Below, one piece after another: positions 51,795 to 62,960 of a stretch of DNA of 64,000 nt. A program made the position numbers and the translations under genes. Source of the stretch: Paramecium sonneborni (taxonomy: Eukaryota; Ciliophora; Oligohymenophorea; Peniculida; Parameciidae); NCBI GenBank assembly GCA_905182985.1, contig CAJJDN010000098.1, forward strand, positions 194,117 to 258,116. The letters are read 5' to 3'. The notes beneath the pieces are model-generated. The model was not told the DNA's origin. It made no database searches and worked only from the letters and a program-made list of their open reading frames with translations. Position 1 is the first letter of the stretch, and every line of letters begins with the position of its first letter.

Positions 51795-52165
51795 ATGGAC
51801 CCAAATAAGTAAATCAAATATTCGCATTACTAAATAACAGATGCTGTTAATTTTGGTGGAGTATTAGAACCAGATTAGTGTAAATAATTGGCTTAAAGAA
51901 TTCTTGCTCTTTATGATGGAAACTCGGATGGAAATATTGATTCATTTGAAGTTGGATATATGTTGAGTGATTGTTATAGAGCGATGAATAAAGGATTCAA
52001 TCCAACACCTACAGATATAGCTTCATATTCTAGAATTTTAGATAGTATTTAAAATATTAAATGATAGGAAAGGGAACAGGTAGAGTAACTTTAGAAGACA
52101 TCGAATAATTGTGTTTGAGATTCTTTGGTGCTAAATCGGATAAACAACAACCATCATAATATTGA
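51795..52165 (+). CDS. small EF-hand protein, 115 residues
   Basis: One 23-nt intron (52045-52067) sits inside the second EF-hand. Loop 1, DGNSDGNIDSFE, has all liganding positions. Loop 2, DRKGTGRVTLED, is weaker. An N-terminal 40 residues (MDPNKQIKYSHYQ...) precede them. It is a calcium-binding protein of calmodulin-like fold but short. Specific role unknown. It converges on the AGC kinase gene with a 35-bp spacer. Confidence 0.8.
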
Positions 52166-52200
52166 AATATATATTTAGTTAATCAAGATATCATAACATG

Positions 52201-54377
52201 TCATTCTGTTTGAACATATGACCAACCATTTACATGATTATGTTCAAATTCTATAAAGTTTTCTAAATCAAAAATATCCCTATCTCCTATACTCTTTATT
52301 TTCAGACTATAATCAGGTTTAGGCAATTATAGTTCTCTCCTTAAAACTTAATCCCAATTAATATTTTAAAAATAAGGATGATTCTTTATTTCTTATGAAT
52401 CTCCTTAACCAGAACCTAAACGACGATTTGCATTTCTCTCTAATAACTTAAAATATCTATATCTCTTACTGATTTTAATAAAATTCTGCATTCTATTGAT
52501 ATAAATTAAGGAATTTGTAAATTTGCATTTTCTATATTATAAAATAATGTATCTTTATCATCTGCATAATAAGGAGGTAATCCTACCAATAATTCATACA
52601 TTACTACTCCCAATAAATACCAATCTATAGCTTTACCATGACCTTATCTTTTTAACATCTCCGGAGCTAAATAAGCAACAGAACCACAAAATGATTTAGT
52701 TCCAATATTGGATCTCTCTATTCCTTCTTTAGATAATCCAAAATCTGTTAATAAAACATGTCCATCTCCATCAACCAATATATTGTCTGGTTTTAAATCA
52801 CGAAATACTATATCTCTATTATGAAGATCCTCCAATGCCAATATTATTTCACATACATACAGTTTTACTAACTCTTCAGGAAATCTCTTTATTTTACAAA
52901 GTAGCATTCCAAGATCACCTCCCGGACAATAATCTAATATCATAAATAATTTATCCTCTGTCTAAAAAGCATATCTTAATCTCACTATAAAGGGATGACA
53001 CGTTACAGATAATATATTTCTTTCACTCATTGCATATCTACAAATATTTTATTCTTTCATATTTATCATTAAATTACCAAAAAGCATCTTCTTAATAAGT
53101 ACTTTCATTGCATACAACTTTTTATTTTTTTCCACTAAATAAACTTCTCCAAAACTACCTTTCCCTAATAAACCCAAAACTTAAAATTATTTTGGACCTA
53201 TCTTATCTTCTCTTTTAGACTATTTTATTGAGTCTAACGTTGAAGGAGTATTCGCATTTCCTTTTTGTTATTTGTTTTAACTACTTTTATCATTATGAAT
53301 CACTTATTTACTTTCTTTCTTAGTATCTATCAATATATTATTATTATTAGATTATTATTATTATTATTATTTAAATAAATTTATCTTAAGTTTATTTGAT
53401 TTACTATAATATTCCATATATATATGCTTTATCTAAATTTCTTTCATTTTTTTCTCTATCTTTAATTTCACCCAATTACTTTAATGTTCTAATTAATATT
53501 AATTGTATAATTGTAGCATTTCAGAATCATGAATATAATAATCTGGATACTTCTAATCATTATTTGACTTAAATATCACATTTGACAAATTTAATATAAT
53601 TTTAATAATCTCTTTTCTATTGAATTTACAAGCATAATGTAAAGGCATATTACCATACATGTCTTAATGATTAATTTAGGCTCCAGCATCAATTAATATC
53701 TTGAATATTTCTATATTACCACTTTTTTTAATTAAAATAAATAATTTACTGATAACTAGCCAGTATTAACGATGTCATCTTTTCTGAATTTTCAATCTCT
53801 ATATTAATTTACTTATAAATTAAGGCTTAAACTAGTTAAATATTCTCATTTTTCACTGCTATATGTAATGCAGTATTTAAATTAACATCTTAAACATTTA
53901 AATTAGCCTTTAAATCTCCATTTATTGGAATCGAAGGAGAAATGTTTACTAAAATATCATACTAAATAACTTACAAAGCTAATGAACAATAGTAGGTTCT
54001 AGTAATTCTAAACAAGCTCCAGTATTGTTGGCTTTACAATATCTTAAAAACTTAAGATTAATCTCTTTTTTCATTTCTTAAATCAAATTAAGACTCTCAT
54101 TAACAAATTCTTTAAGTTGATTTTAATTATTTATTTCATTTTTAGAAACCTTCTTTTTATTATTGATTTTATTATTTTCGATTCTATGAGAGGATCGCGA
54201 TCTTTTCAGAGATAATTTATTATGATTCAGAATAGAATTAATCTATGGAGAATATTATGGAGAATATGCTTTAAAATTTGTAGATGTGTTTAAGATAACC
54301 CTTTCTTCAGATTTCACCTTTGATTTCTATAATTAAAACATTGCTTGCTTATATCTTTTAATCTTCTCTTAACTCAT
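52201..54377 (-). CDS. AGC-type protein kinase with N-terminal ankyrin repeats
   Basis: 691 residues with four introns (26, 28, 24 and 23 nt), coding length an exact multiple of three. The N-terminal 120 residues are basic and disordered. Ankyrin units span about 170-290 (NLNTALHIAVKNENIQLVQA, HGNIEIFKILIDAGAQINHQ, DMYGNMPLHYACKFNRKE). After a Gln/Asn linker the kinase covers about 400-660: LLGKGSFGEVYL, AMKVLIKK, FRDLKPDN, LTDFGLSKE and SVAYLAPEM. The AGC tail shows RRLGSGQGD, HPYF and a hydrophobic-motif-like GWSYVQTE. All catalytic residues are present, so it should be active and probably needs phosphorylation of the tail. Confidence 0.88.
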
Positions 54378-54651
54378 TTATAATTTGTCAAGGGTTATTT
54401 TTATTAATGAAAAACACAAAAAATTCATTTGCAGATTACATTATTGAATAAATTTATTTATTTTGCATATAGATATTAAGATCAATATTATCCAATATTA
54501 AATAAAAAGCATTTATTAATTGTTAATATTATATATATCAAGTAAATTATAAAGTATTGTTAATTATTTTCACTCTTATTTTTAGTTTGATTAATTTTAG
54601 AATGATTTATTGATAACCATTTATTGCTTGAACAAACTTTATTAAAAGTAT

Positions 54652-56535
54652 ATGATTTCGATTGAAAGTAATTAAATAGGAAGTAACTCTGATTAATCAA
54701 CATTTAAATAGAGAGACTAAAAAATTATGATGATTCTTAACTAATTGACACTCTAAAATATCACATTTCCTAAAATTCTTAATTTTTTGAAATTCTCAGA
54801 CACAAGAAAAATTGTTCATATAAAAAAGAATGAATCATTACTAAAACAACTATTAAAAATCTAAGAATCTTAATAACAACAGCCAAATACATTGGAAATG
54901 ACAGAATAAGAAATTATTGTAAAGTAATTAAAGCTTCTATAATTACATAATATTAGTATAGATGATGAAATATTCAAATCTAATTCATTTTTCAATTTTT
55001 ACTATAAAATGTATGATGCTAGTAAATTTAGCAATTTCAATCATCAAAACATATTAGATTATATTTAGAATTTACTTTAAAATACTCCTAAAATAAATTA
55101 TATTACAGAAGATTATAGATACTTTATTTATTTTAAAGCTTAAATTATAGCTATTGGAATGGCAATTAGAAATAGAATTCCATTAGTATCTTTATTACTT
55201 TGCACAAGATTGTATATGAATAAAAAATAGCAATTATTTTGTTTAGAATTTTCTATATTCAAAGAGATATTTAAAGAACTTTATTCAAAAAGGCAACTTT
55301 CAAATTTGAATTATCTTTTAAACATAGATTAATTAATAAATAATGATATATTAAAGTTGACTGAAATGTAAAGTTACAGTGATAAAGTATTTACAGAATA
55401 TGAGGATATATTGAAGGAGAATAATTTTACTTTGTTCTAACAGAATTTAGATCTAATATATGAAAAGAAACATTATTTAATAAATCAATTAAAAGAAATC
55501 ATTCATTCATAATAATTTAAGCAATTATATTCTGACTTGAAAAAATTTCATTTATAAATTGAATATGCTGACTAATTTTATTAGACATTAAATAAAATAA
55601 TTTAATTCTGTAATGGTGCTGAATATCCAATAATGAAATTTAATTCAATTGCTATACCGTAATTTATCAAAAAATACTTTTTCAAAAATCATGAAAGAAA
55701 AGAACTTAATTCTTAATAATTAGTAGAATCCTTGTTAACTATAAATAAAGTATTAAGTGAAATGATAAAATATAAATTTCCATTTCCTCCAATTATATCT
55801 TACTTAAATCTTAAAGATCCAAATAGTTTAAATATTTTAAATATAACTAAAGAATTTGTTATAGAATGTTAAGAAAATCAAATTTTTCTTTTATTTTTAT
55901 CATAAGTTCATTATAATTTTTAAACAATTAGCAAATCTAAAATATATTCACGAACGTTTTATAATTAGTAATTATAAAAATAGGATTTTGATTAATGGGA
56001 AATAGTAATAAAAATGTTGGAAATAATTGAAGAATATCAATCATTAATGATAAATGATATTGAAATGAGAATTAATGAAGATGATACAAAATCTAATATA
56101 TAAGCTTATTTAATATATCCTAAAGAGTAGATTATCAATTATTTAGGATAATATGAAAAGATTTCAAAATTATTAAAAAATCTTTTATCATTATAAAATA
56201 AGGAATTAATAAATGTAAAATATGATAATGAGAATCTTAAAAATTAACTATAAGAGAAAATAAAGAAAATTATATCATAAGTAGAAAGTGAATCCTATTT
56301 AAAAAGAAAACTTGGAAGACCTCCTGGAACTAAAAATATTTAAATGAAAAAGAAGTTTAGATTAGATAAATTAAATGAAATTGATTCCAGTGATTTCAAA
56401 ATTTAAATTAAGAATAATAATAATTTTTCAACATTAGAATGTTATAATGATGAAGAAGTTATAATTTATAAAAAGAGAAAGATGTATTAAACAGAATAAA
56501 TGTTAATGTAAGATATTGAAAAATTTTTGGTATGA
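54652..56535 (+). CDS. AT-hook protein, 627 residues
   Basis: An intronless frame of 628 codons. ATG 54652 is the first in-frame start; the double ATG at 54727 is an alternative. The body is helical, Leu/Ile/Gln-rich and without known domain. Near residue 555 the motif KRKLGRPPGTKN is a classic AT-hook (G-R-P flanked by basic residues), which binds the minor groove of AT-rich DNA. A Lys-rich end follows. A chromatin or nuclear role is inferred. It converges on the next gene with a 34-bp spacer. Confidence 0.75.
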
Positions 56536-56569
56536 TTTTTTATTTAAAAATTGAAATTATTATATTTTT

Positions 56570-57463
56570 TCAATATTAATCAATGATTTCTTAAAAACTA
56601 TAAATGAGTTTTTTTTTAGTAGAATTTCTGAGTTCAATTTTGTTAAGTATTTATTTTTAATAATCTACAATAGGAGTAGGATCTATTTCAGGATAAGATT
56701 CATTTAATAATTTATATGTTTTTCTGTTTAATTTGTGAATAATCCTAGCAGCATCTTTATTTTGAAATGATATTTAACTCTATGTTGATTATTTATTTTT
56801 ATATTTTTATTGATGATGATTCTTATTTCTTGGAAGAGATTGTATTCTTTAAACACTATTTTAAATAAATTCAATATTTTGATTTAGAGGAATTGATTAA
56901 GATCTAAATTTCATAAATTCATTTATCCTTTTAATTTAAGGTTAATGGAGATTTTTATCTTAAGATATAAAAGGAGCTAATTCATTAATTTTCGCAAATA
57001 AAGTTCCATTTAATTTTGATTGCTTTTTGATTGAATTACAATAGGAAGTATATAATTTTTCTCTGATCATTTGTTAAATTTGATTTTATTTGATTTAGAA
57101 TTATTATTCAGTTATTATATGCTTATTTAGTTATTTATAATTAATTGAACAATCAATTATATTGTTATGAATCGAATGTTAAGAATTAAGCATTTAGTCT
57201 TAAGAAATGCTTTAATAATCAGATATTTTCCGAATGCTATTTTTAAGATCCTAAGTAACAGTTGATTGCCTCTTATTCTTCTAATATAATGTATAATCTC
57301 TACGATTTGGAGTTTTCTCTTTAATTAATTTGGAATGATCTTAAAGAATTTGATTTTCTTATTCATTTCTTAAGTCTTAAAGATGCTGGATTTCATAATG
57401 AGACTTAACAATAGGTAAGGGAAACAAATTTTAAGGAATATCGTTGAGAGACAATTATTACAT
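56570..57463 (-). CDS. hypothetical protein, 297 residues
   Basis: A single minus-strand frame of 298 codons from ATG 57463; an internal ATG at 57070 would give only 166 residues. It is Gln-, Asn- and Lys-rich, with RNEQENQILQDHSKLIKEK near residue 30 and DAARIIHKLNRKTYKLLNES near 235, probably helical, without membrane segments. No family recognised. Confidence 0.65.
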
Positions 57464-58909
57464 AGGTTCTAATTTAATAAAAGTTAATTATAAAATAGTT
57501 ACTTAAGTAAATAAAAGATCAAGAAATTGTAGATTATAATTTCTCATATAGCATTTTAGCTAAAATTTTAAATATAAAAAAAGTTAATCAATATAAAAGA
57601 ATAAAAATTATTCAATTATTAACTTATTTCTTCTTCCTCTCATTTTTTATTAAATTTACTTTTTAATCATAAAACGAAACACACCTAAGATTAAAGCAGA
57701 GTAAAGGTCATAATTAATTAAATTCGATTCATTATTAAAAATATAATTATCCACTTATAACTTGAGAAAAAAAATGAACGTATTTTTTTTTATATAATTA
57801 TAGTTGTTATATTAAGTTATTATTTTTTTACAATGTATGTATTTATGTTTTTTATCATTTAAATTACGATTTCAATAACTATCCTTTTTAAAGTTTGATT
57901 TATCATTAAAAATTAGAGTGATTGATAAAATAGAGATGACGAATAAATTTTCCATCTAAACTCAAATAAAATAATTATTGTAAATCCTGAAGTTAAAACA
58001 ATCATAAAAAATAATGGGAATATTATTAGGAATATTAAATAGAAATTTTTGGTTGTATTAAATACTCAAAGGCTTTAAGGTGTATTTCTTGTTCATAATA
58101 AAATAAAAAAGATAATTTATCTGTTATTTTTGAAAACCTTCAAATATTTGATTATATAGTTGTGAAATCATAATTGTTTTGAAACTAAAAATACCAGAAA
58201 TTTAGAAAAAATCTCAAATTACCAATTGAACAATCTAATTTTTAGTTTGATAGTTCATGTTAAAATGAGCATTTTTTTTATTTTTAATACCAAAATATAG
58301 GCAAATAGATAATCAGAAAATCTTCATATGGCTTTACAATTAATATTTTCTTACAGTAATTTTTTTAAAACACATTTTATTCATATAAATATGTTTCTAA
58401 TTGCAATGTGAATGTTGATTATCAATAAGAAAACATTAATAGATGAAAAAAAATCTATTTTAACTGTAAGAGAAATAGATGAGCAGATTAGTAAACTAAA
58501 AAAAATTATATTCGACTTTCCAATAATAAATAGAAATTACTTCTTAAAATGATGATAGAAGCAGGTTATTAATTAAGATTACATTTAATAATAATAGTTT
58601 TATGGAAATTAGAAATGATTGCAAAAGATAGTTTTATAAATAGATTATCCTCTTATATTAATTCCTACCTTACAAATATTTCTAACTATTTGTCTTCCAA
58701 CTCTAGATAAAATTATTAATTGAGATTGTATAGTCGAATCCAAGATAATAAAAAAAAAATACACCTAAAGATAGTAATATTGTTCTTTAGATTCCTATTA
58801 TATAACTTAATTCTATCTAATGTTTTGTAATTAGTAAGATTAAAAAAATTATAGATGTTAATAAAGAAATGATTAATTGTTCTTAATTATAATTAAATAT
58901 TATCTTAAA
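57464..58909. other. intergenic spacer
   Basis: AT-rich, with no gene I can support. A minus-strand stretch near 57640-57730 (containing YDLYSALILGVFRFMIKK) looks protein-like, but I found no ATG or exon that would start it. Confidence 0.4.
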
Positions 58910-59130
58910 TCATTTTGGCTTCTAGTGTTTTTATTCATTAAGACATTTCTATAGATTTGTAGTTTAATCCTAACATTTAATAATAATTTTACTTTACACA
59001 TTCTCCAATCTTTTTTGTATTATTTAAGACATTAAGTCAACTCTAAATTCACTTGTTTACATCCATCTTTATCCATCAATTCAGAAGCATACTTATATCT
59101 CTCATCTTTTTCATTTATAGCATCACACAT
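58910..59130 (-). CDS. twin-CX9C small protein, 65 residues
   Basis: Two tiny exons separated by a 23-nt intron (58970-58992). The spliced frame of 66 codons runs from ATG to TGA. The product has exactly two CX9C pairs: CKQVNLELTQC at residues 24-34 and CKDQTTNLQKC at 45-55, linked by LKQYKKDWRM. This is the coiled-coil-helix-coiled-coil-helix fold of mitochondrial intermembrane-space proteins imported by Mia40 and often needed for cytochrome oxidase assembly or complex structure. Which member it is cannot be told. The second pair exists only after splicing, which supports the model. Confidence 0.78.
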
Positions 59131-60347
59131 ATTTATGACAATTTTAATAATTATAAAAATAACTCAAATTTTACTCCACAATTAACTATCATTAAACAAT
59201 ATTTCATTCAATCATATCATTAATGATTTTATCTTGTTTAATACTTATTCACTATCAATTTAATTTAAATTAAAGGATACTTATTAAATTATAACACTTT
59301 TTAATCAATAACTTTGTCTATCGTTAAACTTAGGTTTTTGAATCATTTACTCTATTCTTAACTATTAACATACTGTACTCAATAACTTAAATATATAAAT
59401 TTTGTCTATAATTGTTTAATATTAAAATATTTTCTTAAAATCTCAGCTATTTTTAATTTTGTTTTTCACATATTGTTGAATCAAAACAAAGGAAATTTTA
59501 TATCCTAACATTGATGATTTGTTATTTCTGAATTAAAATACATTGTAAATTGTTTAAAAAGTTACGATGCTTGATAGTTTTTATAAATTTATTTATTTCG
59601 ATCTAATAAAACCTCTTATAGGATTGAATTGAATCATTTCTTCTTTCTTTTAAATAATTTTATTTCTAATGTAGTCTATCTAAATTACTAAACGTAATAA
59701 ATAAGAATATTTAAATTAAATATTCTATCCTTTTTTATTAGCAATCCAAACCTGTCTTATAAAACTTTAATCATTAATTGAATTAATTATGCATTTCTTT
59801 TTTTAATGTATTATTCTTAAAATTCTTAATAATTTTTCAACCAAAAATAATTAAGAATATCATAAAAATAGGCTACAATTAATAGTCTTCTATTAATAAA
59901 TTTAATTTATTAATTTCATCAAATTTGCAATTAAACATCTTAAAGAATTTTATACCTTTGATTATTCTATTAGTTTAAGTTAGAATTGCAATTGCTAAGA
60001 ATTTTGAGAAAAATACTATAATTTTTTGACAAAAGTCATAATTTTAGAGAATTCTTAAATAATGTTAGATTATGATAATTTTTTCTCTAAAATGATTGAT
60101 TGATATTGTAGATTGACAGATTTAGTTTGAGGGTGGAAATAATTAATATATAATCATTTTAATTAAAGTTTTGAATTTTAAATAAATTGCTTTTAAGATA
60201 TTTCCAAAATACAAAGTGAGTTAAAAATCTTGTATTTTGAAATGTCTGTATATTAGATGAATTTAAATATTAAAAGATTTGACAAATAAATTGTGACTCA
60301 ATATTTTTAATATTGAAAAAAAAAAAAAAAATTGAGCATTTTAATAA
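59131..60347. other. intergenic spacer
   Basis: About 1.2 kb of AT-rich sequence with no supported gene, repeat or RNA. Confidence 0.45.
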
Positions 60348-61199
60348 TCATTCATCCTATAGTGTTTTTGTTAATTTCTAGTAGAATTTTTTGATATTAT
60401 CAGCAAATTTAGCAGATTGAATATATTCATCTAACTAAATTGATGGTAAATAATTTAAAGTTACAAATTAGACTATTAATAACTTTTTTATCTTTTCTTC
60501 GTTCAATGCATAGAGAGGATGGTAAAAGAATAACTAATTCTATTCATCATATTTTGTAAATTCAAAATTTCCTATAGTGACATTGAGTTGATATCTTTAA
60601 AAAAAGTATTCCCTTTATTAAGCTACATTTTTGAGTATTTAAGATAAAGTATTTTCTTATGTGAAAACCTTTTCCAAAGCTCCATAATTCAATTTATAAA
60701 ATGTTGTTTAAATATTATCAATGTTATCTGGACCTAATTAGAAGTTTGGAGTGGCATAGACATCTATAAAATGTGTAAAATTGAGTAAAGTAGAATTTCC
60801 CATAATTTCAATAAAATTGTCTTCTTATGTAATGATATTTCCAAACTCATTAGTAATACATATTGTTGATAATGGTATCATATAGTTTTTATCAATGGCA
60901 TTGTGAAAGCATTAAAATATTTCAAGCAAAATTTAGTTGATTTCATTCATCAACCCAGCCTCCTCTTAATTTTAGAATAAATTAATCTTCAACGATTGTT
61001 AACAAGCTTTTGCCCATTCAAATAAATACTCTAAATTTGAATAGGTAAGATTTTAAGTCACATCATCCATCTATCCTAGGATCAATTCAAGTTGTATCTT
61101 AATTGATGATAAAGTTTATGTGATATTGTGTAAATGTATTTTACTTATCTTATCATAAACGTAACTGAAAATAAGACCGATATCATTAGTCTTGCTCAT
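60348..61199 (-). CDS. hypothetical protein, 283 residues
   Basis: An intronless frame of 284 codons. It looks globular and mixed alpha/beta: MSKTNDIGLIFSYVYDKISK at the start, EFGNIITQEDNFIEIMGNST in the middle, RYQLNVTIGNFEF and SIQLDEYIQSAKFADNIKKF near the end. No signal peptide, membrane segment or catalytic motif. The GC content and codon use stand out from the flanking spacer, supporting a gene. Family unknown. Confidence 0.75.
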
Positions 61200-61709
61200 T
61201 ATTAGTTATTGTTATTTATATAAATTAATCATAACCTAATTCTGAATCCCCCCTTTTTCTATATATTTATGATCTACTACTATTAAGTTTCTAATTCACT
61301 TTCACTGATATTTTAACTTTTCCTTTTTAATTATTCAAATCCTAATTTTATTCTTTCTAAAAAAATACTCATATATATGATTGTTATTTATAACCTATCC
61401 TTTTAAAAATATTATCTGAAAAATATATTTCTAATTTAAAAAAATACATCAATCGTAAAGAATTATTTGTTATAAATTTGTAACTATTCATCCAAAAGGT
61501 TTATGAATTAAACATAAATCTTTTTAAAACAATTTTAAAATTATAATTCCTTCATTAAATACTCAAAAAAAAACTTATAATATAATTATATTAGAAGTGA
61601 TTAAACTAATATAGAGATCATCAAAAGTTCTTGAGTATAAATATTAATTTCAGTTAAATTTATTTATTTTAATATAAATAAATCATAATATAAATATACG
61701 AATGTTTTA
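61200..61709. other. intergenic spacer
   Basis: AT-rich spacer with no supported feature. Confidence 0.45.
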
Positions 61710-62240
61710 TGACGATTAGTTGTTTAAAACTATTTGAGAAATACTTAAATTTTTGTTCTTTAAGATACTATAATTTAATTCTGAAAATATTGAAAAATAG
61801 AAATTAAATAATAATTCAAAACTTAAAGACCAAGAACAATCAAGAAAATTTGGATAATAAATATTAATCATTTTTATTAAGATATCGTATTTATTGAATG
61901 GTATACTTAAATTTTATCATATTGAATTAGAGTGATGTGATAATTAGAAAAATTTTAATATCTAAAAGATGAAATCTAGAATCAAGAAAGAAAAAAAGTT
62001 CCAGGAATATATTAATTACTGGCAAAACTGTTATACAAATAAATTGTAAATCTAATAATTAAAAATCATTTAAGAAATTTGTTATTTTGTGATGGTTAAG
62101 CACAAGAATATATGAAAAAGGTATTCATCTCTTTTGAATAAGATCTTAATCCCTTTAATGATGATCAATATATAAGAGTAAATATATTTAGTAGAAGTAA
62201 ACAATAATTTTAGAATTTTAGATAAAATTTATAAAATTGA
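61710..62240 (+). other. probable gene of unresolved exon structure
   Basis: ATG 61710 opens MTISCLKLFEKYLNFCSLRY for about 58 codons before TGA. A second frame at about 61970-62240 reads well to TGA (VPGIYQLLAKLLYKQ, then CDGQAQEYMKKVFISFEQDL). I could not find introns of normal length joining them. It may be one gene with an unrecognised splice or an indel, or a decayed gene. No domain recognised. Confidence 0.35.
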
Positions 62241-62960
62241 AAATCAATTAATATTAGTATTAGTATTTATGTAGATATATATTTTATTAAATTTCTTTAG
62301 TTAATAATCAAAGGCTTAATGTCAATTTGTTAATCCTAGTTTCAAAAAATATTTGCAAATCGAATTTTTAATATATTGCTCCATTATTCTTTATATCCAA
62401 ATTATTACATAAATATATTATGGATAACGGAGTTCTAAAATAATTTACTTATCTAAATTTCAAGATGAATTGGCTTAAATCATTAATTAATTATCCAAAA
62501 CTATAAAATTATTATCTGTTTTAAAGTATAATAAAAAAATTGTATAAATATTATTTTTTAATACAGCCAATACGTATCTTTGAAATCCTTTTAAATATTA
62601 GATAATTTATTTATTATAATTTATGATTATTAAAAAGGTTCATATTGATTATGAATTTGATCTATTATAGACTATAAAGTTAGAAAAGATTATTAGTATT
62701 TAGAAATAGTCTCATACTTTGATATATTAAATTATAAAAGAATTTAATATTTAGGCTGACTTAACTTTATTTAATTTTTGATATTATATAAAAGAGCAGT
62801 TTAAGTAATAATAAATCGTTAACATATAAATTGATTGGGATGAATAGATGAGATTATGAAATTAGAATGGATTGGAACAAATATTAAATTTAAGTCTATA
62901 AAATATATGTATATAATAATGATTGTATAACAATAATATATAATAAATTAATATAGAATT
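62241..62960. other. intergenic spacer
   Basis: AT-rich spacer upstream of the PAK-like kinase; no supported feature. Confidence 0.45.

Noticed and set aside
57640..57730. Minus-strand stretch encoding a small membrane-like segment
   Set aside because: No ATG, no stop in context and no exon partners were found, so it was left as spacer.
58443..59140. Plus-strand frame of about 230 codons without TGA
   Set aside because: With one stop codon in AT-rich DNA such frames occur by chance, and it is antisense to the better-supported twin-CX9C gene.
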